Positions 8,777 to 16,780 of a DNA stretch of 64,000 nt are shown here, in pieces. The stretch's first letter is position 1, and every line of letters begins with the position of its first letter. The notes under the pieces were generated by a model. That model did no database searches. It was not told the origin of the DNA and worked only from the letters and a program-made list of their open reading frames with translations. The stretch is taken from positions 124,001 through 188,000 of the forward strand of contig NZ_AQYH01000019.1 in the NCBI RefSeq assembly GCF_000380505.1. The letters are read 5' to 3'. Source of the DNA: Kaistia granuli DSM 23481. Its GTDB lineage: Bacteria > Pseudomonadota > Alphaproteobacteria > Rhizobiales > Kaistiaceae. The position numbers and the translations under genes were made by a program.

Positions 8777-9133
8777 TTACGATAAGTTGCGAACTGGCGA
8801 TTTTCGCTTGCTCTCGACTCGCTCTCTATCGATAGGGCGATATCGCGCGAACACGGGGCCATCGTCAGTTTCCCATACGGTCCACTTGGCGGCCTCTCCG
8901 ATGGTCGATTGCATAGCCACATGCGGAGAACCTGCCCACCGGGTCGTTAGCGCAGTGTCAGGCACAAAGCCTTCTGCGAGAAGGACGCGCGCGCCGTCGA
9001 ATAACGGCTGGTCTGATGTGCAGATGAGTCGGTCGCCCATACGGGCCTCGGACGCTACCCGGTCAGAGGCTCTGCGGCGGGCGGATGGGATGAGGATAAG
9101 TTCGATGGATTGCGGTGTCATAGTTCCAGACAT
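8777..9133 (-). CDS. Small conserved island protein of unknown function
   Basis: A 118-residue protein, or 114 if it starts at the second ATG (9121). No catalytic motif is visible. The central part (GDRLICTSDQPLFDGARVLL, then a segment with GSPHVAMQSTIGEAAKWTV) has the regular alternation of a folded alpha/beta protein, and it looks like small hypothetical proteins found next to integrases in Rhizobiales. It is closely framed by two minus-strand terminators. The upstream one ends exactly at its start codon, so its promoter must lie within the neighbouring gene or terminator region, or it is made by read-through. Confidence 0.6.
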   Translation of the reverse strand: MSGTMTPQSIELILIPSARRRASDRVASEARMGDRLICTSDQPLFDGARVLLAEGFVPDTALTTRWAGSPHVAMQSTIGEAAKWTVWETDDGPVFARYRPIDRERVESKRKSPVRNLS

Positions 9134-9134
9134 G

Positions 9135-9162
9135 AAAAAAAGCCCGCCTGGGTGGGGCGGGC
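9135..9162 (-). terminator. Rho-independent terminator of the RHH-HNH mini-operon
   Basis: A 7-bp stem GCCCGCC/GGCGGGC (9142-9148 with 9156-9162) and a seven-T tail on the minus strand (9135-9141). It lies 27 bp beyond the stop of the HNH-like gene, and its T-tract abuts the ATG of the next gene. Confidence 0.88.
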
Positions 9163-9188
9163 CGGATGGGGTAGGAGCTTTCGAATGA

Positions 9189-9563
9189 TCAGGCGGGGCG
9201 TGGATTCTGACCGCCGCTCTGCCTTTGCGGGATGAGAAGATTGTCTCGCCGGAGGTTCAGTGGATTGTTGTCGAGGTGAATGGGCAAGGGCTGGGATCGC
9301 TTCCGTTCGACCACAAGATCGGCGATTGCCGGGCGGAACTTCGCCGCCCTACCGGATCTGCCATAAATGGCGACGTAGCTGGAGCCGTCACGCGCACGCG
9401 CCATACGCCATAGTGGGCTGTAGCCTTGCGCTATAATGCGGTTGAAGTCCTCCTCCAAAAGGAGCGCCTTCTCCCCACGCAACAGCGTTACGATGACGAT
9501 ATGATTTCTATCGCCATCGATCGTGCGCTGGATCGGGTTGGCTTCAGTCAGGATTGCCAGCAA
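9189..9563 (-). CDS. HNH-like endonuclease, small
   Basis: A 124-residue protein that begins with TTG at 9563 behind a GGAGG ribosome site. The C-terminal part reads LPIHLDNNPLNLRRDNLLIP, typical of the second half of phage and island HNH endonucleases of the NUMOD/AP2 class (His, then NPLNLRxDNL). A strand-rich segment before it (GSSYVAIYGRSGRAAKF) may bind DNA. The usual metal-binding HNH set is not complete by eye, so it may be an HNH-derived DNA-binding protein. Its start overlaps the preceding small gene by 20 bp, which suggests one transcript with the RHH gene. Confidence 0.6.
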   Translation of the reverse strand: MLAILTEANPIQRTIDGDRNHIVIVTLLRGEKALLLEEDFNRIIAQGYSPLWRMARARDGSSYVAIYGRSGRAAKFRPAIADLVVERKRSQPLPIHLDNNPLNLRRDNLLIPQRQSGGQNPRPA

Positions 9564-9774
9564 GGGAGGCCCTCCGTTCCCGGCTTGCGGTCCAGGCAGG
9601 GACGGGCGTCTGCTTTGACATGGAGGATTTGCTCAAGCCGCGTACGAACGGCTCCCAGCGACGAGTCCGCAAGGTTAGAAGTGAGCAGTGAAGAGCATGG
9701 ACAACGGTCGATCTGGGCAGCGCCGGGTAGACGGCCACCAGAGCCGCGAGGATCTCGGATATGTGAACGATCAA
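9544..9774 (-). CDS. Hypothetical 76-residue protein between RHH and HNH genes
   Basis: No family is recognised. The proposed TTG start at 9774 overlaps the TGA stop of the RHH gene, and its end overlaps the HNH gene by 20 bp. This compact arrangement is the main evidence that it is translated. The N-terminal half is hydrophobic and helical (VHISEILAALVAVYPALP), the C-terminal half basic. Confidence is limited because the start is non-ATG and the codon pattern is not distinctive. Confidence 0.4.
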   Translation of the reverse strand: MIVHISEILAALVAVYPALPRSTVVHALHCSLLTLRTRRWEPFVRGLSKSSMSKQTPVPAWTASRERRASLAGNPD

Positions 9775-9944
9775 GAATGGTCTCGATGCGTCCAGTCTCG
9801 GATTAGATAGCGCAGTGCCGTCGAAATCGTGGCTCGCCCATACGGAAGAATGGCGCGGCACACCGCATCGAGCATCTGGAGTTCTTCGTCAGCAAGACGC
9901 ACGGATATGCGTTCGGTAAGTCTGGGGTTTGGATTGTAGGGCAT
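9771..9944 (-). CDS. Ribbon-helix-helix (CopG-like) small DNA-binding protein
   Basis: A 57-residue protein with the RHH layout: an N-terminal strand (ERISVRLADEEL), a helix (QMLDAVCRAI), a turn with a basic residue (PYGRAT) and a second helix (ISTALRYLIRDW). Such proteins dimerise, place the strand in the DNA major groove, and usually repress their own operon. The ATG at 9944 follows a purine-rich AGAGAAAG. It heads a three-gene cluster with overlapping frames that ends at the terminator near 9140. Confidence 0.65.
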   Translation of the reverse strand: MPYNPNPRLTERISVRLADEELQMLDAVCRAILPYGRATISTALRYLIRDWTHRDHS

Positions 9945-10479
9945 ATTCTTTCTCTGCAAACATGAAGGGGCGTGGGAAGCGATGCATGTCGTTGTTCGAC
10001 AAAAACCGGACAGGGGCTCGCATCGATGTCGCCTCTCTCGATTTGAAAGGGTTCGGTAGAGCGGGGTCCGTGGGTACGCAACCGCTGGGAACCAGGGCGC
10101 GAGAGCGAACAACAATCGGCCGTCCAATCCGCCGAATGGATGACCACGAATCGAACGAGGGGCTCGGCCCCTGTAGCGGACCGCAAAGGTGGTGACCGCT
10201 CGCACCCTCGGCGTATCGTCAGCGATCGGTAGCCTTGGTGAAGCAATACGGCACCTGACCGACGATCGGATATCGAGAGGATGTATGTGCGAGGCTAACG
10301 GGAGCGCTGCAATGATGCTGCCGCGCTGCTGAACGCTATCGGGCGTGGATCGCAAGCGCCTCTGGGGAGTGCTGGTCCGAAGACGTCCGTCGTCACGGAA
10401 GTGTCAGCGCCCCCCATGGATCATCGATCCTGAAACCTGGAGGACGACCCTACAGATGGAGTGGATAAGGGGTAGCTGT

Positions 10480-10567
10480 TGTTCTAGATCGATATGTGTT
10501 GAGAAATCTCGGGATTGATAGGATCAATCCCTCTATTCCTCTTTATACAGAGTATCAATCTAGAACA
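10480..10567. repeat. Nested inverted repeat
   Basis: The outer arms TGTTCTAGATCGATA (10480-10494) and TATCAATCTAGAACA (10553-10567) are complementary at 14 of 15 positions. Inside lies a perfect 9-bp hairpin, GGGATTGAT/ATCAATCCC, with an AGG loop (10511-10531). An RNA of this region would form a long two-part stem. Confidence 0.8.
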
Positions 10568-10654
10568 CTTGTCGTAGACCATCACGCTCAACGTCTCGTG
10601 CACATGAAGGCCACATGGCGTCTACCTAATGTTCGTCCTTAATGTATCATCTCA

Positions 10655-10830
10655 AACCGTAGGGGGGGAACTTCTCCCGTATGGAAGGGATAAATCTCAC
10701 TCGTACGTTCCTACTCGTATCGTGTTGCCTTGCGTCGGACTCTGCGTCGGTCATAACGTACACATAGTGGTTACATTACGTACGTCCTCCAACTCTTATC
10801 ATCCCCCCAGATGGAAGAAATAAATGGGGT
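10655..10830. repeat. Second cluster of inverted repeats (poly-G/poly-C and CGTACGT arms)
   Basis: A run of seven G near 10663 faces CCCCCC near 10802. GATAA (about 10690) faces TTATC (about 10797). CGTACGT (about 10703) faces ACGTACG (about 10777). All three pairs are in the right order for one long interrupted stem, and CCCC/GGGG at 10803-10828 offers an alternative pairing. This is judged by eye, not by a folding program. Confidence 0.5.
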
Positions 10831-11190
10831 TTGGCTTGCGAGTCGGTCGGCCCCAGGGCTGGCGTTAGCGTAATTTGGCTGAGTTAGTACATCGAAGGCG
10901 CAGAAAGGCCGTCCCTGCGGATACCGCAAGGCAGCAATCGAGGCTCCAGACCAAGCGCCTACACTCAATCGGCTAAGCCCGACTCTACGTGCCTTTGTAA
11001 TAGCTCTCGGTCATCGTCTTTCCCCTCGGCGGGAAGCCGCCTGAGGTCGGGTGCCCTCACGGCTCCCGAGATCGTGGAGTAGATCAGGTGATCGATCCTG
11101 ATCATACAAGCGCGTCATCGACTAGCCGGACTCGCGCGGGTCGCGAATATCGGATCCAGTAGCCAATGCCTGTTGATTGCCAAGCGGCGA

Positions 11191-11736
11191 CTAGGCGCTC
11201 TTGAGGGCGCGATAGACGCTCATCCGGGATATCTTGAGGTCGGCTGCGATCTTGGTGGGGCTCTCTCCCGCATCGTGGCGCGCTCTGATGGTGCCTACTG
11301 GCATCTTCGCCTCCCGCCCCTTGTAAACGCCAGCTTTCTTGGCCTTCTCAATGCCCGCCCGCTGGCGGTCGGCAATGAAGGTGCGCTCCATCTCCGCGAC
11401 CATGCCAAGTACCGTCACCAGAATGCGTCCGGTGTCAGTGCCGGTCGTGAACTCGGGCTCCAGGACACGAAGGGCCGCTCCCTTGGCGTCCAACTCATGT
11501 ACGAGGTTGAGGACGTCCCGCGTGGATCGTCCGAGCCTGTCGAGCTTGACGACCACAAGCTCGTCACCGGGGCGGATGAAATCGATCAGGATCGCCAACT
11601 CGTCGCGCCCTTCGCGGCTCTTTCCGCTGACTTTCTCGGAGCGCACCAGATCGCATCGGGCCGCGCTGAGCCGAGTCTTCTGGGTCTCAAGATCCTGATC
11701 ATGGGTCGAGACGCGAGCGTAGCCATAGCGGGCCAT
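11191..11736 (-). CDS. Serine recombinase (resolvase/invertase, Pin-like)
   Basis: A complete 181-residue small serine recombinase. The catalytic Ser10 lies in YGYARVSTHDQD, and KLDRLGRSTRDVL carries active-site arginines. The long E-helix (TVLGMVAEMERTFIADRQRAG) and a C-terminal helix-turn-helix (ESPTKIAADLKISRMSVYRAL) follow. It cuts and rejoins DNA at paired sites through a 5'-phosphoserine link. Repeats matching a res or inversion site lie immediately upstream of its ATG. It may resolve or invert part of the island. No transposase partner is present. Confidence 0.93.
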   Translation of the reverse strand: MARYGYARVSTHDQDLETQKTRLSAARCDLVRSEKVSGKSREGRDELAILIDFIRPGDELVVVKLDRLGRSTRDVLNLVHELDAKGAALRVLEPEFTTGTDTGRILVTVLGMVAEMERTFIADRQRAGIEKAKKAGVYKGREAKMPVGTIRARHDAGESPTKIAADLKISRMSVYRALKSA

Positions 11737-11750
11737 GAGGTTCTCCGGAT

Positions 11751-11828
11751 GTCACATTAGGATCCACCCTGCCGCTATGGCGTAACATTGATGCTAAATC
11801 AATCCTAATGTGACGATCCTAACGTCAC
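11751..11828. promoter_or_regulatory. Putative res / recombinase-binding site
   Basis: GTCACATTAGGAT (11751-11763) is an exact inverted copy of ATCCTAATGTGAC (11802-11814). A third copy, ATCCTAACGTCAC (11816-11828), matches the second at 11 of 13 positions in direct orientation. It lies just upstream of the serine recombinase start, where resolvases bind both to recombine and to repress themselves. Confidence 0.75.
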
Positions 11829-11922
11829 ATCCACGTGTAACGCTGGAGTGTACCCAAACGTTAGCATCGCCAGTTTGTCACCGGCTTGGTATGCAGAGAA
11901 AACCGGTGGGGGGGGGTGAAGT

Positions 11923-12900
11923 ATGACGCTGAAGCGCCTTGGACTGCTCATGGGGGTGATTGCTGCACTGATGTCGGCAGCGTCACATGCTGGCGCGGCG
12001 CAAGTCACCCAGGTCGATCGCCCGGCTTGCAAGTATCTCCTGAAGGGAGAAATCGCAAAAGGTGACCTGGAAGAACTCCAAGCGACCGAGATTAAGTATG
12101 GCGACTCTCTATGTCTGGAGAGCGATGGAGGCAGCTACCAAGCGGGCCTCAATATTGCCGAGTACCTCGTCGGACGAGGAATCTACACAGTCATAGACCG
12201 AAAATCCCACTGTTTCTCATCCTGCGCGATCATCTTCATGGCCGGAAGCGAGAGTGAAGAAGGAATCCAATTGTCGTTGCGGAGAATGCACATCACAGCC
12301 CAACTAGGCTTTCATGCGCCCTATGTCTTGCCGCCAGTGACATCCTACACGTCGGAGCACATTAAGGCTGCATATGCCGTTGGGCTGGATGCTGTCGCGA
12401 GAATGATGACTTTGGGCCAAAATGCCTACGGCCTAGGTGAGGGACATATCCCTAACCGAGTGATCCTCGAATTGCTGAAGAAGGGCCCCGATGAGGTCTA
12501 CTTAGTCGATACGGTGTTGAAGTCTGCGGAGCTGGACATTCAGCTCTTTGGCGTTCCAAAGGCGCGGTGGGCTCCGCCCGAAGCTTGCAACGCGTGTATC
12601 GTCCGTAACGGCGGCTTCAGCACTACAGATGCTTGTGATCGGGCTCGGACGGCTCCTAGTCGTAGGGTCGACAAGAAAACCGTGGAATATACCTTCAACG
12701 GTTTCGGAGCTGAGGGTGCGTCTTCGTGCGTAGTTCGCGTGAGGTCAGAGGGTGACAAGCCAATGCGAGCGTCGATTGTCACCAATACAGACCCGGAGGA
12801 AGGTCCTCCCTCTGGAGCCCACTTCAGCCAGCTGACCGATCAGGACGCTCTGAGCACGGCAAAAACGTTTGAAGAGTTGACGGCTGACTTCAAAGACTGA
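11923..12900 (+). CDS. Secreted ClpP-like (crotonase-fold) protein
   Basis: A 325-residue protein with a clear signal peptide (GLLMGVIAALMSAASHAGAA). It resembles the predicted periplasmic ClpP-like proteins grouped as COG3904. Candidate catalytic residues are Ser99 or Ser100 in HCFSSC and His131 in LGFHAPY, the Ser-His order of the ClpP fold. The motif DSLCLESDGGSYQAGLNIAEY matches the strand and oxyanion region. Cysteines around the serine (Cys97, Cys101) suggest a disulphide-stabilised extracytoplasmic enzyme. The C-terminal 100 residues contain CNACIV and are specific. The ATG at 11923 was taken. It is a divergent relative of the gene at 25713-26861. Confidence 0.75.
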   Translation: MTLKRLGLLMGVIAALMSAASHAGAAQVTQVDRPACKYLLKGEIAKGDLEELQATEIKYGDSLCLESDGGSYQAGLNIAEYLVGRGIYTVIDRKSHCFSSCAIIFMAGSESEEGIQLSLRRMHITAQLGFHAPYVLPPVTSYTSEHIKAAYAVGLDAVARMMTLGQNAYGLGEGHIPNRVILELLKKGPDEVYLVDTVLKSAELDIQLFGVPKARWAPPEACNACIVRNGGFSTTDACDRARTAPSRRVDKKTVEYTFNGFGAEGASSCVVRVRSEGDKPMRASIVTNTDPEEGPPSGAHFSQLTDQDALSTAKTFEELTADFKD

Positions 12901-13329
12901 CCCACTCGCCAAGGGCGCGACTTGGCTTGGAATTCTCTCGTCGCTTTCGGGGGGAGGGCTTCTGGCGGGGGCACGGGGGCGCTGCTGATTTCGTCCCACA
13001 TCAATATATGTCCGTAAATCGTTAGCCGATTTTTGATATGCAACACGGTCCTAAAATGGCGCGACGGCGCCACTCGTGAGAGCCTCGGATGTTCGCCTCG
13101 TCCATCCGTCGCCATCGTTAGTGCGCAGGATCGGGCGGCCTCCGTATGGATGCCAAGCATTGAGGATCCTGCTTTCCGCCTTGCGGTGACAGCAGGGGCG
13201 GGCGTCTAGGTTCGCTTGGCGTAGTTGATCCAGCCGAGCACAAATGGCCACCAGAGGAGTGACCGCAAGGCTGCAACGCACCATCAAGTCTGAATCTGCA
13301 TGTGGGCCTTACGGCTCCGCGTCGCAATG
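12901..13329. other. Gene-free interval
   Basis: The only frames are short, overlapping and without ribosome sites. One minus-strand frame (13051-13287) has a mildly protein-like composition but no recognisable family. Transcripts from both sides converge here. Confidence 0.45.
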
Positions 13330-14862
13330 TCAGAGCCCGAAGAAAACTTCGTCAGCTCGACAGACAGCCCTTCTGACGACACTTTCACCAGATCCGCGAG
13401 CGAGCCGCCATGACTGCATGAGCAGGTCCAGAAGCGTGGGGATCCCTAAAGTTGTGTCCATCTGCAAACCTTGGAGCGCTCGCCCAACAAAGCTGGCATC
13501 CCGATAGTTTTCTATTGCTAGGGTCTCGCCACGCTCCAACGCTTGGAGCATCTCCGCTGGAGTTCCCCCATGGTTTTCGTAGGCCGCGTTGGGATCCGCG
13601 ATGCGGCGGCGATAAGTTGCCTTTCGACCGGGAGCCGCATTTGTGTTGTCAACAAGCGCTAGAAGCTCCTCAGTCGACATTCCTGCCAGCTTGGCGAAGT
13701 ACCTGATTGGCAACCACTCTCCGCTAGTCGCCTCAAGTGCGAAACGCAGATATTCACTCGGTTGCTGGACATTGGTTTGATTTAGGAAATCTGCAATCAG
13801 GTCAGAGCGCGTTATGACGCCTTTGATCGGAGGACTGGCGACGGGTGTCGTCGATTGGACATCACCCACAAGTCGCAAGGTAGGTGTGCCGTTCGTCTCG
13901 CTAAATTCGCCTTCCTTGATAAAGTTAATCTTTTCCAGCAGCGACTTGTCTATCTGAATCACGCCTCGTCCGTCAGTTAGGGATCCTGCTTCGAGATCGG
14001 CAACCATGGCCCGAGACGGCCCAAGCGTGAGCAGCCTTTCAACCATTGGCAATATTTGTTCTCGGGCGCGCAGATCGCGATCGTCGAGAATCGCGCGAAG
14101 GTCGCTGTATGTTATTCTGCTCGATTGACCTGGGTAGCGGTAGAATATGTCCCCTTCGCGTATGCTGCCTTCGTTCTTGGTCGCTATGATTGGGCGGCTT
14201 GGATGTTGCTCAACATGGATCACCCCTATAGTCGCAGATCCGATAGTTTTTACTGAGGTCCTAATGCGCGGAGTTGGATCAAAAAATGATTTGAGCCGAG
14301 TTGAAAAATCGGCCGGGTCTGCATCTTGAAAATCAGAATTTCCGAGGCCCGTGGCAACGTAGCCGAGATCCTGCCCTTCTGGTCCCTTGGTGCCCTTGTC
14401 ATGAACGCCAAAAAGAACGTAACCACCACGGTTGTTGGCAAGCGCGGCAATTGCCCTTAGCCATTTGTCTGCGTGCTTAAAACCAAAACCACTCTTGCAT
14501 TCATGCTGGTCGGTCTCACCCTGCTTGAGGCGCCACAGGCCGCTCTCATCGGAGACAAAAAGCTCTGTCACGTCGTCGCCCGTCCGCGATCCGGCAGCTT
14601 TTGTATCCTCGGGTAAAGTTTGGACCGATGTGCCGATTTCTGACACGTAGGCGCGTATGAAATCGGCGATTTTCTCGTCACTTGCTGCCAAAATTTCGTT
14701 TGAGTTGCTGTAGGATCCGTTGCCAATTCCAGAGATTCTGCCGCTGTTCACTGCACGATTCGGCCGATTGAAGTAAAACTGAATATCCTTGTTCTTCATC
14801 CCAATGCGGATCATTCCTTTTATAAGAGCAATCTCGTCATCGGTTATTGATCTCTTGGTCAT
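13330..14862 (-). CDS. AlbA_2 (Schlafen-type) putative DNA-binding protein
   Basis: A 510-residue protein. Residues 1-50 contain a helix-turn-helix-like stretch (IRIGMKNKDIQFYFNRPNRA) that recurs at the N-terminus of island proteins. A central AlbA_2 domain follows: Glu-Lys-Ser in HECKSGFGF, then WLRAIAALANNRGGYVLFGV, and REGDIFYRYPG. Schlafen-type AlbA_2 domains are fused to transcription regulators, helicases and phage-defence nucleases. No helicase or nuclease motif is seen in the C-terminal half. The ATG at 14862 follows GGGGGA and was preferred to an ATG at 14898 with no ribosome site. It may be a regulator or a defence effector. Confidence 0.75.
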   Translation of the reverse strand: MTKRSITDDEIALIKGMIRIGMKNKDIQFYFNRPNRAVNSGRISGIGNGSYSNSNEILAASDEKIADFIRAYVSEIGTSVQTLPEDTKAAGSRTGDDVTELFVSDESGLWRLKQGETDQHECKSGFGFKHADKWLRAIAALANNRGGYVLFGVHDKGTKGPEGQDLGYVATGLGNSDFQDADPADFSTRLKSFFDPTPRIRTSVKTIGSATIGVIHVEQHPSRPIIATKNEGSIREGDIFYRYPGQSSRITYSDLRAILDDRDLRAREQILPMVERLLTLGPSRAMVADLEAGSLTDGRGVIQIDKSLLEKINFIKEGEFSETNGTPTLRLVGDVQSTTPVASPPIKGVITRSDLIADFLNQTNVQQPSEYLRFALEATSGEWLPIRYFAKLAGMSTEELLALVDNTNAAPGRKATYRRRIADPNAAYENHGGTPAEMLQALERGETLAIENYRDASFVGRALQGLQMDTTLGIPTLLDLLMQSWRLARGSGESVVRRAVCRADEVFFGL

Positions 14863-15452
14863 ATTCAGGCGTCCCCCGCCGCTTAACGCTACCGACATTT
14901 AGATCATAAGCGCCTACTGTCGGCTTGCACTATTCATTTGAGCAGCGCGGAGGACTCGGCTTGGCTCAGTCGCCTTTCTTCGCGCTGGTGGCACGCAATG
15001 ACTGTTTTGCCTCCTGGTATTCAGATCGGCCGGGCGGGATCTCCAGGTCTTTATCCCCAAGTAGCCCGCGTCGCCTTGCGGTAGACTCGCTGAGCGGGTT
15101 CCTGAGGGGGCTTGGCTTCAGATGTGGCCATAACTAACCGCCTCTCAGTGAGTCTCCCACATGGTGGCGGCGGCTTGGCCATACGGGATGAGCGAGCGGG
15201 ACATTCTGACGAGGATGCCGCAAGGCGGCAACACCCTTCTCGTCCAGCAGCGTCACATTGACCAGACTGAGAGTGATGCACACCTCAGTGGCGACAAACC
15301 AAGGCTGGTCGCCCGGTCGATAGAGCGGAGCCTGTGTGTGAGCGGAAGCTGGGGCCCTTCGGGGGCCGGACTACGGGGGCGCTGGAACGCGCGCGCCCAG
15401 AGATATATGCCTGTAAATGCGACACTATTTTTTGAAACGGGATCCAGTCCGC
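14863..15452. other. Intergenic tract with the first copy of an 84-bp repeat
   Basis: It contains the divergent promoter zone between the AlbA_2 gene and the small secreted gene. No supported gene is seen. A hairpin-forming element is at 15074-15157. Confidence 0.5.
15074..15157. repeat. Hairpin-forming repeat, copy 1
   Basis: It begins CCTTGCGGTAGACTCGCTGA and ends TCAGTGAGTCTCC. Its two ends are imperfectly complementary (GACTCGCTGAGCGG against CCGCCTCTCAGTGAGTC). The same ends recur at 15746-15832 with a different middle, so the two copies flank the small secreted gene. Confidence 0.7.
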
Positions 15453-15737
15453 ATGCGCATACTGTCCGCCATCATCCTGTCCACGATCCTGTTCTCCCCC
15501 GCGTTGGCTGAGGAGAAGGCCAATTACAAGGACATCCCGGTAAAGCCGGGTCTCCTCATTGACGAGTTCCTGACCACCGGAAGGCCAATCAGCTGGGTCG
15601 TCATGCAGCGTGACAACAGGAAGAAGCTGACCGGCATGACCGTGGTCCTGACGAATCTCGGGGAGGACAACAAGTGCGGGCTCATTGTCCAATCCGATGA
15701 CCAGGGTCTGGTGACTAAGCAGCGGATGTTCTGCTAG
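15453..15737 (+). CDS. Small secreted protein of unknown function
   Basis: A 94-residue product with a textbook signal peptide (MRILSAIILSTILFSPALA, then EE). The mature part is about 75 residues with two cysteines (DNKCGLIV and the last residue), which could form one disulphide. An ATG 36 bp upstream exists, but the hydrophobic core starts at MRIL, so 15453 is preferred. No family is recognised. It is isolated between two copies of a hairpin repeat. Confidence 0.65.
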   Translation: MRILSAIILSTILFSPALAEEKANYKDIPVKPGLLIDEFLTTGRPISWVVMQRDNRKKLTGMTVVLTNLGEDNKCGLIVQSDDQGLVTKQRMFC

Positions 15738-16111
15738 GCACCCAGCCTTGCGGTAGAGTCACTGAGCGGGTTCTGGCGGGGCCCGGCTAGAGCACCGAGC
15801 CTGGATAGGGGGATTACTGTCAGTGAGTCTCCTAGAGGTCTGCGGAGACATACGGGGCTCCGCAAAATTGCTGATACCCTCCTTCACAAGCTTCTTGATG
15901 TCACGGCCCATGTAGAAGGGCGACAACCGGCCAGATCATCGGCAGTGTGAGAGGAAGCTGCCCTCGGCTTGGCGTTGGATCGACAATCCCCAGCATCTCT
16001 AGCGATTAATTCTCGAATGTAGGCGTGAACTGGTTGCATTCGTAGCTTGAACATCGTCCCGGCGCCCGCGATAGTCGCGCTGGCGGCCGTCGTGGCTCGG
16101 GGGGAACTGAA
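15738..16111. other. Intergenic tract upstream of the VWA-PP2C-kinase operon
   Basis: It contains the second copy of the hairpin repeat and presumably the promoter of the triad. No supported gene is seen. GGGGGAACTGAAGTG just before 16112 provides a ribosome site. Confidence 0.5.
15746..15832. repeat. Hairpin-forming repeat, copy 2
   Basis: It starts CCTTGCGGTAGAGTCACTGA and ends TCAGTGAGTCTCC, near-identical to the ends of the copy at 15074-15157. Its middle is different but of equal length. Complementary ends and conserved length suggest a small non-autonomous element or a duplicated terminator-like unit. Confidence 0.7.
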
Positions 16112-16777
16112 GTGACTGAATTCGATCAGATACCGTTCGGTGCATCGGAATTTGCGGACAATCCGGAACCGCGCTGCCCCTGCCTGTTGCTTCTCGATAC
16201 CTCTTATTCGATGCAGGGTGCTCCAATTAGCGAACTCAATAGGGGGCTTCTTGGGTTTAAAGATGAACTGGCCACGGACAGCCTAGCAATGAAAAGGGTA
16301 GAGGTGGCGGTCGTTACCTTTGGCCCCGTCAATGTGCTCGCCGAATTTCAGACACCCGATATGTTCCATCCTGCTCCGCTTGCAACTAGTGGGGACACCC
16401 CGATGGGTGCTGCGATTGAGCAGGGACTGGAAATGCTGCGCCGACGCAAGGACGAGTATCGCGCGAACGGAATTTCTTACTATCGGCCTTGGATTTTCCT
16501 CATCACCGATGGTGCTCCCACCGACAACTGGAGCCGCGCTGCCCAACTTGTGAAAGAGGGCGAGAATGCAAAGGCTTTTTCGTTCTTCGCCGTAGGTGTT
16601 CAAGGCGCAAGTATGGACGTCTTGGCTCAGATCTCAACACGCACTCCGCTAAAATTGGACGGCCTGAAATTTCGAGAGCTGTTTGCTTGGCTGTCGAGTT
16701 CGCTAAGCGGAGTTTCCCGATCTCAGGTAGGTCAAGCGGTCCCGCTTAGTTCTCCTGCGGGGTGGGCAGAGGTATAG
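16112..16777 (+). CDS. VWA-domain protein (TerY/YegL type)
   Basis: A 221-residue von Willebrand factor A domain with a complete metal-ion-dependent adhesion site: Asp29-x-Ser31-x-Ser33 in LLLDTSYSM, Thr96 in SGDTPMG and Asp133 in LITDGAP. It has no signal peptide and is cytoplasmic. It is the first gene of a triad in which PP2C phosphatase and kinase genes follow; E. coli yegL-yegK-yegI is a similar set. Known analyses (Anantharaman, Iyer and Aravind) name such cassettes TerY-P and link them to stress and tellurite-resistance-type systems. The VWA protein may be the scaffold or substrate of the kinase/phosphatase pair. Confidence 0.9.
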   Translation: MTEFDQIPFGASEFADNPEPRCPCLLLLDTSYSMQGAPISELNRGLLGFKDELATDSLAMKRVEVAVVTFGPVNVLAEFQTPDMFHPAPLATSGDTPMGAAIEQGLEMLRRRKDEYRANGISYYRPWIFLITDGAPTDNWSRAAQLVKEGENAKAFSFFAVGVQGASMDVLAQISTRTPLKLDGLKFRELFAWLSSSLSGVSRSQVGQAVPLSSPAGWAEV

Positions 16778-16780
16778 CCC

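Larger units (their letters stand above)
9945..11190. other. Long gene-poor tract with nested inverted repeats
   Basis: No reading frame longer than about 65 residues here has a credible start. The stretch from about 10470 to 10850 is AT-richer than its surroundings and full of inverted repeats (entered separately). A GATCAGG/CCTGATC hairpin with an 8-base loop lies at 11082-11103. It may hold a non-coding RNA, an origin or regulatory DNA. Confidence 0.5.

Noticed and set aside
13051-13287. Minus-strand 78-residue frame downstream of the AlbA_2 gene
   Set aside because: Mildly protein-like but without start signal, family or conserved context.
12973-15418. Shared motif ACGGGGGCGCTG followed by ATATATG and GTAAAT at about 12973 and 15373
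   Set aside because: Spacing differs (21 against 30 bases) and surrounding bases do not align, so a common element is not supported.
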